Assembly: GCA_050699875.1 (NCBI GenBank)
Contig: JBOHFX010000146.1
Span: 1 to 64,000 of the forward strand
Direction of reading: 5' to 3'
From: GCA-003244245 sp050699875
GTDB lineage: Bacteria > Actinomycetota > Actinomycetes > Mycobacteriales > Pseudonocardiaceae
Length of the DNA stretch: 64,000 bases
A program made the translations under genes and the position numbers. Positions 42,835 through 50,887 of this stretch are shown here, piece by piece. The notes beneath the pieces were generated by a model, which did not search any database, was not told the origin of the DNA, and was given only the letters and a program-made list of their open reading frames with translations. How positions within the stretch are numbered: position 1 is the first letter of the stretch; every line of letters begins with the position of its first letter.

Positions 42835-43400
42835 CTCCGGGGTCGGGCTGCCGAACCGGCAACGATGTGGCCCACAGCAACCATAACCGCGGGGTAGACC
42901 AGGTAGCCGAGACGGCTGGTCGGCAGCACGAGCGCGGCGATGGTCTCGGCCAGGGCCAGGAAGGTAAACGCGTTCGTGAGGTCCCAGGGCGGGCGACGGA
43001 GGAGCCACCCGGCGAGGCTCAGGACGGTCCCGCCGAGCAACGCCAGACCTACGATGCGGGCGGTGGGGCCGGCACCGGCGAGCAACACCCCCGGAGTCGG
43101 GGTGGTGGCCGGCGAGGCGATCTGGCTCGCCGCCAGCGGGAAGCCGGCCATCTGACGGACCGCCGACGCCCCGGTCGGACCGAGGAGCACCGGGAGCAGC
43201 ACCGCTGCGACGGTCGTCACGACGACGAGGGCACACCGCCACGCCGCGGCGGATCCGGCCAGCACCGCGAGCAACGCCACCCCCACCACGACGCCGGGCC
43301 ATGCCGACTGCTTGAGCACTGCGGCGACACCGAGTGCGAGCCCGGCAGTCACCGGTGGGGCCCATGCGAGCAGGGCGTGGTCGTGGTGCTGCGCCATCAC
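42835..43400 (-). pseudogene. C-terminal fragment of a polytopic membrane glycosyltransferase (GT87-like)
   Basis: About 190 residues with four to five membrane helices are visible (LAWAPPVTAGLALGVAAVLK, GVALLAVLAGSAAAWRCALV, GLALLGGTVLSLAGWLL, TFLALAETIAALVLPTSRLGYLV). The pattern resembles the C-terminal half of polyprenol-phosphate-mannose glycosyltransferases (GT87/DUF2029), from memory. The N-terminal half is missing: upstream the frame only runs antisense through the kinase gene, with no start. The downstream end also lacks a clean stop. Confidence 0.5.
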
Positions 43401-44327
43401 ACCCCTGCCGTCGCGCTCGTCGGCACCGTCGTGGTGGCTGTCGCGGTCGCGTCGTGGGGTCGCGACGGCGGGCTTGACAGCGGGCGCTGGATCGCTGAGC
43501 TGTTCGTCGCGGCCACTGCCACTGCCACTGCTACTGCCACTGCCACTGCCACTGCCACTGCCACTGTCACTGCTACTGCCACTGCTACTGCCACCGCTGC
43601 CGTGGCCGGGGTGACCCTGGCTCGGCGCAGCCGCCGGGAAGCGGCGCGCGCCGACGCTTTGCGGCGCGAACTGGAGATCGCTGCGCAGCGGCGGGACGCG
43701 ATCCTGGCCGAGCGGGCTCGGATCGCTCGCGAACTGCACGATCTTGTCGCACACTCGGTGTCGGTGATCGCGGCGCTGTCCGAGACCGCGCCCTTCAGCG
43801 TCGACGACCTGCCGCCCGCAGGCAGGCAACGGTTCGTCGAGATCGCCACCACGGCCCGCGGCGCGCTGGGGGAGTTGCGTGACCTGCTGTCAGTCCTGCG
43901 CCGCGACGACTCCGTGAGCCCCGGTCTCGGCCGCGATCCCGTGCCCGATCTGCAGGGCATCCACCGGCTGGTCGACGAGCACCGCCGCGCCGGTGGGACT
44001 GTCGAGCTCAGCACCGAAGGAGAGCTGTCCGGGGTGCCCATCGCCGTCGAGATCGCCGCGCATCGCATCGTGCAGGAGGCGTTGACCAACGTCCGCCGGC
44101 ACACCCGCGGAGCCCATGCCAGCGTGGTGCTCACCCGCGCTGCGGACCGGCTGCTGGTTCGGGTACGGGACACCGGGCCCCGGCTGGGCGAGGCGACCGG
44201 CTCCGGGCACGGCCTGCTCGGGATGCATGAGTGTGCCGCGGCCCTGACTGGCACCCTGCAAGCAGGTCCAGACGGCGACGGCTTCCAGGTCAGCGCCGCT
44301 CTTCCGCTGGAAGGGTGCAGGTCGTGA
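43377..44327 (+). CDS. NarL-type histidine kinase, N-terminally shortened
   Basis: The 316-residue product has two hydrophobic segments (about 10-25 and 40-75), the HisKA_3 box ARELHDLVAHSVSVIAAL with phospho-acceptor H121, and an HATPase domain with HRIVQEALTNVRRHTRG and VRDTGPRLG ending in GLLGMHECAAAL. Full-length relatives have four or more membrane helices, so the sensor part is cut, and the second segment is an Ala-Thr run encoded by a hexamer repeat. The GTG at 43377 is a guess. Its partner gene overlaps by four bases and is broken, so the system is probably dead. Confidence 0.7.
   Translation: MVVVLRHHTPAVALVGTVVVAVAVASWGRDGGLDSGRWIAELFVAATATATATATATATATATVTATATATATAAVAGVTLARRSRREAARADALRRELEIAAQRRDAILAERARIARELHDLVAHSVSVIAALSETAPFSVDDLPPAGRQRFVEIATTARGALGELRDLLSVLRRDDSVSPGLGRDPVPDLQGIHRLVDEHRRAGGTVELSTEGELSGVPIAVEIAAHRIVQEALTNVRRHTRGAHASVVLTRAADRLLVRVRDTGPRLGEATGSGHGLLGMHECAAALTGTLQAGPDGDGFQVSAALPLEGCRS
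43515..43592 (+). repeat. ACTGCC hexamer repeat inside the kinase gene
   Basis: About 13 units of ACTGCC with ACTGCT and ACTGTC variants encode an alternating Ala-Thr stretch. It replaces what should be a membrane segment and can expand or contract without changing frame. Confidence 0.9.
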
Positions 44328-44863
44328 TCCGCGTCGTGGTGGCTGAGGACCACAGCGCTGTGCGTGCCGGCTTCGTCGCGCTGCTGTCTGCGCCCGACGA
44401 CCTCGAGGTGGTCGGTCAGGCCGCCGACGGCGCCCACGCCGTCGAGGTCATGGCCCGTACCTATCCCGACGTCGTCGTGATGGACATCCGCATGCCGCGC
44501 CTCGACGGCATCGAAGCCACCCGCGCATCAGCACCGCTCATCCCGGCACCCGCGTGCTCGTGCTGACCACGTTCGACCTCGACGAGTACGTCCACGAGGC
44601 GCTGCGCGCGGGCGCCAGCGGCTTCCTGCCAAGGATGCGACCGCGGACGAGCTCATCACCGGCGTCCGGGTCGTCGCCCGAGGTGACGCGTTGCTCGCGC
44701 CTACCGCTACCCGGCGCTTGATCGCCACCTACCTACGTCACCAGCCGGCTACCCCGACTGCAGTACTCGACCACCTCACCGACCGCGAACGTGACGTCCT
44801 GCGACAGATCGGCCTCGGGCGCAGCAACACAGAGATCGCCGCCGAGTTCGTCGTGAGTGAGAA
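44324..44863 (+). pseudogene. Response regulator with two frameshifts and a lost C-terminus
   Basis: The receiver begins RVVVAEDHSAVRAGFVALL and has phospho-acceptor VVVMDIRMPRLDG. One base (or two) is missing near 44522-44527, and the next part (HPGTRVLVLTTFDLDEYVHEALRAGASGFLP) continues in another frame. A second one-base loss lies near 44630 (CCAAGGAT where CCAAAGGAT would restore LPKDAT), after which the LuxR helix-turn-helix (LTDRERDVLRQIGLGRSNTEIAAEFVVSEN) follows. The gene stops abruptly at about 44863, inside the recognition helix, where the imuA' promoter begins. Confidence 0.85.
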
Positions 44864-44884
44864 CCCCAGAATGCGGCAAGAGTA

Positions 44885-44900
44885 TCGAACATGTGTTCTA
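44885..44900. promoter_or_regulatory. LexA (SOS) box before imuA'
   Basis: TCGAACATGTGTTCTA differs by one base from the actinobacterial LexA palindrome TCGAAC-N4-GTTCGA. It lies 99 bases before the imuA' start, immediately after the broken response regulator. Confidence 0.88.
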
Positions 44901-44998
44901 TACTGTTGGCGACGCTGTCGCCCCGCAGCGGATCCGGGTGCGGCCAGCCCAGCAGTTAGGCGTCGGCATGCATTCACCGGGTGGGAGGAGGCCGCCGG

Positions 44999-45751
44999 AT
45001 GGCGGGTGGGAGCGTTGCGTCGGTGCTGCAGCGGGTGCCGGTGGCACCCGCATCGACGCTGGTTGAACGGCTCGACGTCCCCGGCGGCCGCCCGCCGTTC
45101 CCGGTGGTCGAACCATTCGCGCCGCTACTACCCGGCGGTGGGCTGCGCCGGGGGTCCGTGATCGCGGTGCACGGCTCGACAGCGTTGCTGCTGGCGCTGC
45201 TGGCCGCGGCCACCACGCAGGGGGCTTGGGCCGCGGTGGTCGGCGTCGACGACCTCGGGGTGCTGGCTGCGGCCGAGGCGGGGGTGGTGGTGCGGCGGTT
45301 GGCGCTGGTCCCGCGGCCTGGGCCGGATCCGGCACCAGTGGCCGCGGCCCTGCTCGACGGGGTGGGTCTGGTGGCGCTGGCCGGCGCGGACCGGTTGCCC
45401 TCCGGGGCGCGGCGATCCCTGGCCGCCAGGGCCCGGCAGCGCGGATCGGTACTGCTCCCGCTCGGTCGATGGCCAGGCGCGGACGTCGAGCTGAACTGCC
45501 GTGCCGAAGCCTGGCACGGTGCCGAGGCTGGGCATGGGCGGTTGCGCAGCCGCGAGGTGGTCGTCCGCGCGGTGGGTCGCGGTGCGGCGGCCCAGCCTCG
45601 CACCGCTCGCTTGCTGCTGCCCGGTCCCGGTGGTGCGGTGGCGGCCCCATCCGCCACTCAGTCCGGGACAAAGGACATAGGGGACAATCGTCTGCAGGAG
45701 CGTGCTTGGCTGGTGCACGACGGTGGGATCGCAGTGGGGATCGTGGGCTAG
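44999..45751 (+). CDS. imuA': ImuA', RecA-like accessory protein of the mutasome
   Basis: ImuA' works with ImuB and DnaE2 in SOS-induced mutagenic bypass. The 250-residue protein has the conserved LVERLDVPGGRPPFPVVEPFAPLLPGGGLRRGSVIAV layout, and then a RecA-like core (LLLALLAAATTQGAWAAVVGV) without a Walker A. The ATG at 44999 follows GGGAGGAGG by eight bases. It is encoded 5 kb away from imuB here, whereas the two are adjacent in mycobacteria. The LexA box upstream supports the assignment. Confidence 0.85.
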   Translation: MAGGSVASVLQRVPVAPASTLVERLDVPGGRPPFPVVEPFAPLLPGGGLRRGSVIAVHGSTALLLALLAAATTQGAWAAVVGVDDLGVLAAAEAGVVVRRLALVPRPGPDPAPVAAALLDGVGLVALAGADRLPSGARRSLAARARQRGSVLLPLGRWPGADVELNCRAEAWHGAEAGHGRLRSREVVVRAVGRGAAAQPRTARLLLPGPGGAVAAPSATQSGTKDIGDNRLQERAWLVHDGGIAVGIVG

Positions 45752-45797
45752 CTGCAACGGCACGTCCCTCCCATCCTGTCCCATGGAGGAGGCGTAC

Positions 45798-46427
45798 ATG
45801 CCTGACGACGAACAGCAGCCGGAGATCACCGACGATCAGCGGGGGCGGACGGTGGATCGGCTTCAGGGCCACGTGGGCAGAGGTGACCTCACGCTCGCCG
45901 AATTCGAGGACCGGGTGCAACGGGCGCTGACGGCGCAGACCTCGGGAGAACTGGAGCGGGTTACCGATGGGTTACCGGCCGAGGGGACGCCTCGACCTAC
46001 CCGGCGCCCGGCGCGACGCTGGCTGGTGTCAGTGTTCGGTGGCTCGACCACCAGAGGCCGCTGGCGGGTAGCTAGCCGGCTGCGGACGGTGAGCGTGTTC
46101 GGTGGCTCGGACATCGACCTGCGCGGAGCGGAGATCGACGGCGAGGAGATCACGATCGTCGCGACCGCAATCTGTGGCGGCGACACCATTTACCTGCCGG
46201 ACAGTGTGGATGTGGAGCTGAGTGGTGGTGCGCTTCTCGGCGGCAACGACCTCCATGGCAGCGCCCATCGTCCGCGTCCGGGCGCTCCACTGGTCCGCGT
46301 GAGGGCCTATTCCCTGATGGGTGGAGTTGAGGTGTACCGGGTGCCGCCGGAGGGTGCAGCATTGTCCTTGCGGAACACTCGACGGCTCGCCAAAGGCGAG
46401 CAGCCGCAGCACCGTGAACTTCAGTAG
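45798..46427 (+). CDS. DUF1707 protein with LiaF-like C-terminal domain
   Basis: The 209-residue protein starts with DUF1707 (DDQRGRTVDRLQGHVGRGDLTLAEFEDRVQRALTAQT), a SHOCT-like segment. The C-terminal half (VSVFGGSDIDLRGAEI, LMGGVEVYRVPP) resembles the LiaF-like 'cell wall-active antibiotics response' domain. No membrane helix is present, unlike many relatives, so it is cytoplasmic. GGAGGAG precedes the ATG by seven bases. The role is unknown; envelope-stress sensing is a guess. Confidence 0.82.
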   Translation: MPDDEQQPEITDDQRGRTVDRLQGHVGRGDLTLAEFEDRVQRALTAQTSGELERVTDGLPAEGTPRPTRRPARRWLVSVFGGSTTRGRWRVASRLRTVSVFGGSDIDLRGAEIDGEEITIVATAICGGDTIYLPDSVDVELSGGALLGGNDLHGSAHRPRPGAPLVRVRAYSLMGGVEVYRVPPEGAALSLRNTRRLAKGEQPQHRELQ

Positions 46428-46438
46428 TCCTATAGGAC

Positions 46439-46564
46439 CTACCAGGCGTGCTTGTGCTCGGTCAGAAGTGACGCCACTGTGTCGAGGTACCCGACGACGC
46501 TCGCAGCGGCGCCGGTGGCGTCGACGTCGGCGAACCCGCTGACTATATCTGGGCGTTGATTCAT
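46439..46564 (-). CDS. Possible 41-residue ORF, perhaps a truncated gene start
   Basis: A 41-residue frame begins MNQRPDIVSGFADVDATG and ends with EHKHAW. GAGGA precedes the ATG. It could be a real small protein or the 5' stub of a lost gene (some SAM methyltransferases start similarly). No homology can be asserted. Confidence 0.25.
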   Translation of the reverse strand: MNQRPDIVSGFADVDATGAAASVVGYLDTVASLLTEHKHAW

Positions 46565-46667
46565 GATCGTGATCCTCGCGATCGGGGTTGGAGATCAAGC
46601 CGCTGCGATGCGACGGGGACCGGGCCCGCCCGTGCCGCAGGCGGGCCCGGCAGGGGTGCCGGGAGGG

Positions 46668-47444
46668 TCAGCTGGGCTGGCGGGTGGGCATGATCGTGAC
46701 CTGCTGGAGGTTCGCGCGCGGCGGCAGCGTGGCGATGAAGCCGACGGTTTCGGCGATGTCCTGCGGCGTGAGCCACTCCATCGTCTTCTTGGCGCCCTCC
46801 AGCCACTGAAGGGCACCGTCGTCGGTGACGTGGCTCTGCAGCTCGGTACCGACGATGCCCGGCTCGAGCGCGGACACCCGGACGTTCTTGGCGCCCAGCT
46901 CGACACGCAGATGACGCGAGAGATGGGTGACGTACGCCTTGGTGCCGGAGTAGACGGCGAAATTCGGGAAGATGTTCTGCGCCGCGATCGACGAGGTGTT
47001 GATCAAGTCGGCCACCCCACCCTCACCGGCAGCCTTGACCAACTGCGAGGTGAACGCGCCGATGACGTTCATCAGCCCGGTGATGTTGAGGTCGATCTGG
47101 CGCTGCCACTGATCGGCGGCCAGCTCCTCGATCGGGGCGGGCAGCATGACGCCCGCGTTGTTGAACAGCAGGTCGGCGCCGCCCAGCTCGGCCGCCACCC
47201 GGCCGCTAGCCGACCGCACCGCCGCGGCATCGGTCACGTCAACGGCGATCGCCAGGGCGCTACCGCCGTTCTTCTCGATCCGGGAGACCAGCTCGTCCAG
47301 CCGGTCCGCGCGCCGGGCCAGGACGGCGACGCGCGCGCCCAGCCCCGCCAGGTGTTCGGCCGAGGCCTCGCCGATGCCGCTGGAGGCGCCGGTGACGACC
47401 GCCACGCGGCCGGTCAGGGGCTTGGTAAGGGTTTCCGTGGGCAT
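46668..47444 (-). CDS. Short-chain dehydrogenase/reductase
   Basis: The 258-residue classical SDR has the cofactor motif TGASSGIGEA, DLLFNNAGV, the catalytic Ser-Tyr-Lys (LINTSSIAAQN, YSGTKAYVTHL) and a normal C-terminus. Basic residues after the second strand (ARRADR) suggest NADPH. The ATG at 47444 follows GGAAGG. It is divergent from an XRE/MmyB-type regulator gene, a pairing common in actinomycetes in which the regulator controls the SDR. Confidence 0.9.
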   Translation of the reverse strand: MPTETLTKPLTGRVAVVTGASSGIGEASAEHLAGLGARVAVLARRADRLDELVSRIEKNGGSALAIAVDVTDAAAVRSASGRVAAELGGADLLFNNAGVMLPAPIEELAADQWQRQIDLNITGLMNVIGAFTSQLVKAAGEGGVADLINTSSIAAQNIFPNFAVYSGTKAYVTHLSRHLRVELGAKNVRVSALEPGIVGTELQSHVTDDGALQWLEGAKKTMEWLTPQDIAETVGFIATLPPRANLQQVTIMPTRQPS

Positions 47445-47643
47445 GCAGCACACCTTCCGAAGGGAGATGAATCAAGGGGTGGGATCGTGGCCGACAGTCA
47501 TCGGCCACGCATCCAGCACACCACCCCTGAACTCCCTTTACGGGGCTTGAGCAGGCCCTGAGCAGGCAGGTACCGGGAACGCAGGTACTGGCAGGGCCAC
47601 CCAGCGAGGAGTGCGCCACACATGGCTGACTCACACTGGGTGC

Positions 47644-48516
47644 ATGGACCGTAGTAGCGAGATCGCCGACTTTCTGCGCTCCCGTCGCGCCCGGATCACC
47701 CCCGACCGGGCGGGGCTGGCAGAGGACGGCCGCGCCCGGCGGGTGCCCGGACTGCGCCGCGACGAGCTCGCCCGCCTCGCCAGCGTGAGCACCGAGTACT
47801 ACACCCGTCTCGAACAAGGCCGCGCCGGAACCCCCTCCCCGGAGGTCGTCGATGCCCTCGCACGCGCGCTCCAGCTCGATCTCGCGGAGCGCGAGCACCT
47901 CACTGACCTGCTGGCACGGCCCACACCCGCCCGCCGTACCCCCACCGGTCCGCAGCGGGTCCGTCCAGGCCTGCACCTCATGCTCCAGACCCTGGAGCAT
48001 GTCCCCGCCTTCATCATCGGCCGGCGCACCGACGTGCTGGCCACCAACCGGCTGGCGCGCGCGGTCCTGACTGACTTCGACGCCCTCCCCGCCCCACAGC
48101 GCAACCTCGCCCGCTACTACCTCCTGGCCCCCGACGCCCGTGACCGCGTTGGAGACTGGGCACAGGTCGCCGCCGAGACCGTTGCCATGCTCCGCCTCGA
48201 AGCGGGCCGCCACCCGCACGACCGGCGGCTCGCCGACCTCGTGGGAGAGCTCACGCTGCGTTCACCCGAATTCACCACCTGGTGGAACGACCACCGCGTC
48301 CTGCGCCGCACCCACGGCACCAAGCACTACCACCACCCCGTAGTCGGCGATCTCCGCTTCGCCTACGAGTCCTTCCAGCCTCCCGGCGACCCCGACCAAA
48401 CCCTGTGCGTCTACAACGCCGAACCCGGCTCCGCCACCGCCGAGGCCCTGCGGTTGCTGAGCAGTTGGACAACCCCCGGCGCCCAGGTGCACACCCCGTC
48501 CGAAGACGCACGGTGA
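47644..48516 (+). CDS. XRE regulator with MmyB-like ligand-binding domain
   Basis: The 290-residue protein has an N-terminal helix-turn-helix (LRRDELARLASVSTEYYTRLEQGRAG) and a C-terminal MmyB-like PAS-type domain (VPAFIIGRRTDVLATNRLARAV, SPEFTTWWNDHRV). These proteins are repressors or activators of neighbouring oxidoreductase genes and may bind fatty acids. It is divergent from the SDR gene. A 1.3-kb non-coding stretch follows. Confidence 0.9.
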   Translation: MDRSSEIADFLRSRRARITPDRAGLAEDGRARRVPGLRRDELARLASVSTEYYTRLEQGRAGTPSPEVVDALARALQLDLAEREHLTDLLARPTPARRTPTGPQRVRPGLHLMLQTLEHVPAFIIGRRTDVLATNRLARAVLTDFDALPAPQRNLARYYLLAPDARDRVGDWAQVAAETVAMLRLEAGRHPHDRRLADLVGELTLRSPEFTTWWNDHRVLRRTHGTKHYHHPVVGDLRFAYESFQPPGDPDQTLCVYNAEPGSATAEALRLLSSWTTPGAQVHTPSEDAR

Positions 48517-49815
48517 GCACCGAAACCCTGCCCCCGGAGGATTTGTGCAGGTCAGCCCCGCGGTGCATCACTCGTGCGTCATGGGGCACGGCCAGGTGCC
48601 TCGCCGATGCTGTAGCTCCCACCGGAGGGACCGTGTTGACTTGTGTGTGATCACGCCCCGGCGCCGGGTTGACCGCTGAGCTTGTGTCTTTCTCCAGATC
48701 GCTCCGCTTCTATCAGTCCGGCGATCCGCCCGGGGCGCCGTCCAGCAGTGGACTCGCAAACGGAGCTCAAGCACATGCACCCCCCGGGCGCCGCCCATGA
48801 CGACACCGACAAACAACGTCACGGCGATGACCAATCCGCCCAGTTCGCCATCGGGCCCAGCATCCGGCCCACTACGATCATGCCACCCACGGTTCTCGTT
48901 GCACGTGGCGACGAGCCGTTGTTCCTCCAGGGCTGGCGAGACGAACCAGGGGCGTGTATGGGGTCGGCCGACGCCGTGCCGCTCAGCCGGGAGCCGACAC
49001 CCCGCAGTGATGCGGGCGAGGCCCTGTGATTTGAAAAGATCGCGAATTGCTCGCGGAGCTGCCCGGCTCAACACCCGGTATGGCGCACCGGCCATGCGCA
49101 TCATAGATGGCATGGCCAGTGTGCATTGCGGGCTCCAGCAGGCCGCTCCACTGTGCCCGCCACGCCCGGTGAACACAGCACGCGAGCACCATGAACGTAG
49201 CTCAATGTCATGTAGCTGGGGGTCCAAAGATGGAGGTCGTGTCGCGCTGCTTCACATATATGGAGTTGGAAGTCCGTGCATGCTGCCCTGACTCGGTGTC
49301 GCCTGGGTCGTAACGGCTACCGCGGCAGAAACCCTTGAGACGGAGGTGCCTGTGGCGCTCGAGAGCGTGACCGAGGACGTTCTCAAGCGACAAACCAGTC
49401 TTAGTTGATTTGGGCAGAATGGTGCGGTATGCGCCATGCTTCAAGCAGATGACTGAGCTGACGACTACAGGTCTGGGCGACGTGGTGCATATGACCACCG
49501 GACATGCCAACAGTCCGTCGCGCGATGCTTCGGCGTTTCGACTCGTAGGAAGATCACCGAGAGCTGCAGGCCGGAAGACGCGGTCGTGCGTCAGCTCGGC
49601 GACTGTGCACTGCTCATCGGCCTGGGACGGCGTATGCACTGCATGATCTTGGGCAGATTTGGTGGGTCGCGCAGCTCGGCGCGTCCGCTGCCTCCGCTGT
49701 TCGTTGCAGATAGATTAGGGGGAATCGGGTCATCATCCGCCGACTAGGCCGCCTGCACTCGGCCGGCGCTGGCGTCCGACAGACCGATCAGCAACTGGTT
49801 GACCTGCCGGAAAGA
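48517..49815. other. 1.3-kb stretch without a supported gene
   Basis: Several reading frames cross this region on both strands but none shows a family motif, ribosome site or consistent high-GC codon third-position bias. A hydrophobic stretch on the minus strand near 48780-48860 (GLVIAVTLFVGVVMGGARG) could be a lone membrane helix of a decayed gene. The upstream promoter of the methyltransferase gene is at its right end. Confidence 0.5.
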
Positions 49816-50514
49816 GTGGAGAAGCGGATGGGGCACTCCGCCCAGCAGCAGCTCATGGACCACTCGCGCGCGCAGCAGGACGTGATAGACGCCTTCCACC
49901 GCCTTTACTACGGCCTTCAAGAGCGGACCCGTGAGAACAACTCCTGGCTCGGCGTGAAGATTTGGAAATGCCCACTGGACCTGTGGGTCTACCAGGAGCT
50001 GCTGTATCGGATCCAGCCCGATCTCGTCGTAGAGACCGGCACCTACAAAGGCGGTAGCGCCTACTTCATGGCAGGCATCTTCGACCTCATGGGCCACGGT
50101 CGTGTCCTCACCGTCGACGTCGACGTCGACAGTGATCGACCCCAGCATGAGCGAATCGAGTACGTCACCGGGTCATCGGTGGCCTCCTCTGTGCTCGCGC
50201 GGGTCCATAAGGAGGCCGCACGCGATGAGACCGTGATGGTCATACTCGACTCTGACCACCACCGTGACCATGTGCTCGCCGAGTTGCGGGAGTACTCCAA
50301 AATTGTGACGCCGGGCAGTTACCTCATCGTCGAGGACACCAACATCAACGGCCACCCCGTCCGAGGGGAGTACGGACCGGGCCCGCGCGAGGCGGTCGAA
50401 ATCTTCCTCGCCGACACACGCGACTTCGTGCCCGATGCCACGTGCGAAAAGTTCCTTCTCACCTGGAACGCCGGTGGCTACCTACGTCGGGTGGGACAAC
50501 CGGCCGACAGGTAG
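49816..50514 (+). CDS. CmcI-like methyltransferase (cephalosporin hydroxylase family)
   Basis: The 232-residue protein matches the CmcI/rhamnosyl O-methyltransferase family (PF04989), with VETGTYKGGSAYFMAGIFDL as SAM site, TVDVDVDS, and VMVILDSDHHRDHVLAELREY followed by VEDTNINGHPV. The function of such solitary members is modification of small molecules. GTG 49816 and ATG 49828 are both possible. Coding-like sequence continues upstream (TDQQLVDLPERV) to about 49741, but no ATG/GTG/TTG starts it, so the 5' end may be lost. It has no close partner gene. Confidence 0.82.
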   Translation: MEKRMGHSAQQQLMDHSRAQQDVIDAFHRLYYGLQERTRENNSWLGVKIWKCPLDLWVYQELLYRIQPDLVVETGTYKGGSAYFMAGIFDLMGHGRVLTVDVDVDSDRPQHERIEYVTGSSVASSVLARVHKEAARDETVMVILDSDHHRDHVLAELREYSKIVTPGSYLIVEDTNINGHPVRGEYGPGPREAVEIFLADTRDFVPDATCEKFLLTWNAGGYLRRVGQPADR

Positions 50515-50867
50515 ACGGAAGATTGATCCTCTCCGCGGATGTCCCCTGCATCAGTCCACTTCCGGGACCCGTGACCAGGACCCGGACAGTGAGGCAACAG
50601 TGGCCAACCTAATGATGCCGACGTTGCGGGATCCACCTGAACGCATGCCGGAAAGAGACCATGCCCTCACGCCGCCACCCTCACGGCATGCACTCACATG
50701 CCGCTGACCGGCCTGTGGTCACCAACCGATGCAGTTGTCCATCGACACGCCGGGTGACGGCCATGAACGCGGTTCGTCTCCAACCCAGCTGTATGGGTCA
50801 AGAGACAACCACCCCGCGGCGCTGTGGCTTGACGGCGCCGGTCGCATGGGTTTCACTTGAACAATGA
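50515..50867. other. 353-base gap before imuB
   Basis: No gene is supported. The region ends with the LexA box of imuB. A minus-strand reading of about 30 residues has no support. Confidence 0.5.
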
Positions 50868-50883
50868 TCGAACATGTGTTCGA
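50868..50883. promoter_or_regulatory. LexA (SOS) box before imuB
   Basis: TCGAACATGTGTTCGA is a perfect actinobacterial LexA palindrome, ending five bases before the chosen imuB start codon. The repressor would cover the start region, so transcription must begin very near it or be leaderless. Confidence 0.93.
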
Positions 50884-50887
50884 TACA

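Noticed and set aside
42867..43376. N-terminal extension of the histidine kinase
   Set aside because: This frame is antisense to the membrane-protein fragment and reads as low-complexity charged residues, not a sensor domain.
48568..49227. Minus-strand frame of 219 codons in the 1.3-kb gap
   Set aside because: Composition is erratic, no ribosome site, and only one lone hydrophobic segment; not enough to call a gene.
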